A stretch of DNA of 31,501 nt from JAAZBA01 sp964461815 (GTDB taxonomy: Bacteria > Bacillota > Clostridia > Oscillospirales > QAMX01). The notes under the pieces are model-generated. The model searched no databases, had not been told where the DNA came from, and worked only from the letters and a program-made list of their open reading frames with translations. Positions 29,621 through 31,501 of the stretch are shown here, piece after piece (the first letter of the stretch is position 1; every line of letters begins with the position of its first letter). Position numbers and translations under genes: made by a program. The stretch lies in the NCBI GenBank assembly GCA_964461815.1, contig CAYWVF010000028.1, positions 1 through 31,501 of the forward strand. The letters run 5' to 3'.

Positions 29621-31483
29621 TTATTTACCTGCGGATGTTGTTCCCTTTGCAGCCTGCATAGCATTGTACTCCTGCAGGATCGGATTTGTGATCTCGTATG
29701 CCTTGTTGAACTCTGTGATAGCGAAATCCCAAGCTTCCTGGATGTTTGCATCTTCATATGCCTGCAGAACTTCTGCCTGGATAGCTGCGAATTCTTCAGC
29801 TGTCGGAGCTGTTACGATGTCATGAATTCTGGAATAGAGAACGTCGTTACAATTTTCAAGGATACGCTTAACGTCTGTTGTCATAGGTGTCATGGAGCCG
29901 CCGATGAGCTCTGTGCCTACGCCGGACAGATCGGGGATCTTACCCTCTTCAAAGAGCTTCTTGGAAGCTTCGGACGGAAGTGTTACGCCGTAATGAGCTG
30001 CCATATCCTTCTGGAGCGGAGTAAGTGTTGCTGCCATAGCATCTATGTCAGCTGCTGCCGGCTTAAGAAGGTTGCCATCGCTGTGGTACTCAGAATCCTG
30101 AAGTACACCCCAACCACCTGTTACGCCGATACCGATCTCCTGGATCTTCTGGTTACCGGAGGAAACCATCTCGTTGTACTCGTCTGTGAATGTCGGAACA
30201 CCGTCAACATATTCCCATGTCTCGCCTTCGAAGCCCATCTTGAAGATACGCTGTGTGTCGAGAGAATAGATAACATTGAGGAAACGGCAAACTGCATCTA
30301 TGTTCTTTGTGTTGGATGCTACGAAAATAGCGTAGGACGGGAAGTAACCGGACGGGTTAGCATTATTTGCAAACCAGAACTGACCTTCGGACGGGATAGC
30401 AATGATACCTGCAAGTGTTTCAGGATCAGACTGTCTCATCTCTGTGTAGAGATTTCCTTCTGCCCAGCTAGCTGTTGCTGCATAGCGACCTGCCTTCTGC
30501 TTTGTTACATACTCATCAGATGTCTGTGTAAAGGAGTCAGGATCGAGGAGTCCTTCATTCCACATTGCATTGTAGAACTTAAGGGACTTCCAGAACGGAG
30601 AATTTTCTGTATCTCTGTAACCGTCGATCAGAACGGAAGGATCCTTAACGGACTGCTGGAAATAGTAACCGGAGAATGTCCAGGGGTTTGTCATACCTGT
30701 TGTAAATACTGCGTGGCTGCCCCATGTATCAAGACTGTCAGCAAGACCGATACCGTAAACTGTTTCGCCATTTTCATTTGTCGGATGATTTGCTACCATA
30801 GCCTTAAGAGCTGCTACATAGTCATCATCGTTGTTGATCTCAGGTGCGCCGATCTCTTTGTACCAGTCCCAACGAACGTTGTAACCACGGCCAACGTACG
30901 GTGCGCCATCAGGAAGCTCAACGCCTACAGATTCCGGAAGGAAGTAAAGGCCTTCGCCCTTACCTGCTGTAGCTACGAGGATTTCAATAGCTGCGCTGAA
31001 AACGTCTGCACGAAGGTTCGGGATCTTTTCGTCGATAAGCGGAAGCATATCATATGCGAGCTTGGAATCAACGATGTCAGCGATCTTATCTGTTACACCA
31101 CTGCCCCAAACGATATCGCCCATGTCGCCGGAAGCGAGCATAAGGTTGTACTTATCGCCGTCGAGGTAGTTGTACTGGATCTCTACATTAGCTTCTTCCT
31201 GGATCCACTGCCAGATCTCTGTCTCGAGCCAATCGCACGGCTCTGTCTGGTACTGGGACTTAGAAGAATACTTGATCGTTGTCTTCTCACCCTTGTCAGC
31301 ATCCGGTGTATCTGTGGAGCTGTCGGATGAAGATGAAGAACTGGAGCTGCTGGATGAACTAGAACTGCTGGATGAAGAAGATGATGAATCATCAGTCTTT
31401 GCGCTATCATTGGAGCAGCCTGCAAACATCGCAATGATCATCATAGCTGCGAGCACGATAGCAAGTACGCGGTACTTTTTCAT
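29621..31483 (-). CDS. Extracellular solute-binding lipoprotein of an ABC sugar importer (LplA-like)
   Basis: The 620-residue protein has a lipoprotein signal peptide with the lipobox MFAGC, so Cys23 is the lipid-modified residue. A linker follows with 21 consecutive serines (33-53) and acidic residues, then a long substrate-binding domain of the family 1 type found with LplB/LplC permeases (LETEIWQWIQEEANVEIQYN near the start; YVGRGYNVRWDWYKEIGAPE in the middle). GGAGG lies 8 bases before the ATG. Codon use is strongly biased (few rare codons), which fits high expression; the promoter lies beyond the right edge. It captures an oligosaccharide outside the cell and passes it to the two permeases downstream. 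The sugar is unknown. Confidence 0.94.
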   Translation of the reverse strand: MKKYRVLAIVLAAMMIIAMFAGCSNDSAKTDDSSSSSSSSSSSSSSSSSSSSSDSSTDTPDADKGEKTTIKYSSKSQYQTEPCDWLETEIWQWIQEEANVEIQYNYLDGDKYNLMLASGDMGDIVWGSGVTDKIADIVDSKLAYDMLPLIDEKIPNLRADVFSAAIEILVATAGKGEGLYFLPESVGVELPDGAPYVGRGYNVRWDWYKEIGAPEINNDDDYVAALKAMVANHPTNENGETVYGIGLADSLDTWGSHAVFTTGMTNPWTFSGYYFQQSVKDPSVLIDGYRDTENSPFWKSLKFYNAMWNEGLLDPDSFTQTSDEYVTKQKAGRYAATASWAEGNLYTEMRQSDPETLAGIIAIPSEGQFWFANNANPSGYFPSYAIFVASNTKNIDAVCRFLNVIYSLDTQRIFKMGFEGETWEYVDGVPTFTDEYNEMVSSGNQKIQEIGIGVTGGWGVLQDSEYHSDGNLLKPAAADIDAMAATLTPLQKDMAAHYGVTLPSEASKKLFEEGKIPDLSGVGTELIGGSMTPMTTDVKRILENCNDVLYSRIHDIVTAPTAEEFAAIQAEVLQAYEDANIQEAWDFAITEFNKAYEITNPILQEYNAMQAAKGTTSAGK

Positions 31484-31501
31484 GTGAAAACCTCCATTTT
31501 A

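Noticed and set aside
29822..31330. 502-codon open frame on the plus strand opposite the solute-binding protein gene
   Set aside because: It is antisense to a highly codon-biased real gene, has a cysteine-rich and irregular composition, no ribosome site and no recognisable domain. Long antisense frames are a normal by-product of biased codon use.

Overview
The window looks like chromosomal DNA of a low-to-moderate GC Gram-positive anaerobe of class Clostridia, most likely an Oscillospiraceae/Ruminococcaceae-type gut or rumen bacterium. This is inferred from gene content, AGGAGG-type ribosome binding sites, TTGACA/TATAAT promoters, TTG and GTG starts, and Firmicutes-type families (TelA/XpaC, LplABC-like sugar importer, Cof-type HAD, clostridial EF-G paralog, Rrf2-metY pair). 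No species can be named from sequence alone.

Layout. 1-600 is decayed accessory DNA: the tail of a type I restriction specificity subunit and a frameshifted serine-recombinase fragment. 585-788 may hold a small gene with its own terminator. 825-1823 is a D-lactate dehydrogenase-type enzyme. 1963-6892 is a carbohydrate locus: a heparinase II/III-like lyase and a glycoside hydrolase family 2 enzyme in one operon, divergent from an AraC regulator, with a 17-nt palindrome between them. 6852-9532 holds a Cof-type HAD phosphatase and a divergent fusion of a HAD phosphatase with a calcineurin-like phosphatase. 9602-11771 is an OmpR-type response regulator and sensor kinase pair.

11855-15687 is an envelope/stress block on the minus strand: xpaC, telA, a LemA-like protein and a TPM-domain protein in one operon, then a HIRAN-domain protein whose flanks carry ATCAC/GTGAT palindromes, three of them a 15-bp tandem array. 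15870-16196 encodes a cysteine-rich, membrane-anchored small protein. 16313-18861 holds a Nudix hydrolase and an EF-G paralog. 19071-22037 holds rlmB followed by a 710-residue membrane protein that appears to be a P-type ATPase stripped of all its catalytic motifs; this is the most unusual gene in the window.

22272-23552 holds an iron-sulfur aldo/keto reductase and tRNA-Arg(CCG), followed by a hairpin repeat element. 23823-26634 holds a GyrI-like protein, then metY (O-acetylhomoserine sulfhydrylase) and an Rrf2/IscR-like regulator, with a 41-bp near-perfect palindrome over the metY promoter. 26681-27370 is a membrane-anchored XRE regulator flanked by a 17-bp direct repeat. 27649-31483 is an ABC sugar importer (lipoprotein plus two permeases) with a terminator-like attenuator after the lipoprotein gene.

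The importer, the lyase and the GH2 enzyme all point to uptake and intracellular breakdown of complex oligosaccharides, but no shared regulation is visible. I saw no CRISPR array, rRNA, intact mobile element or obvious anti-phage system. The best candidates for something new are the degenerate P-type ATPase, the HIRAN gene with its palindrome array, the cysteine-rich anchored protein and the double-phosphatase fusion.
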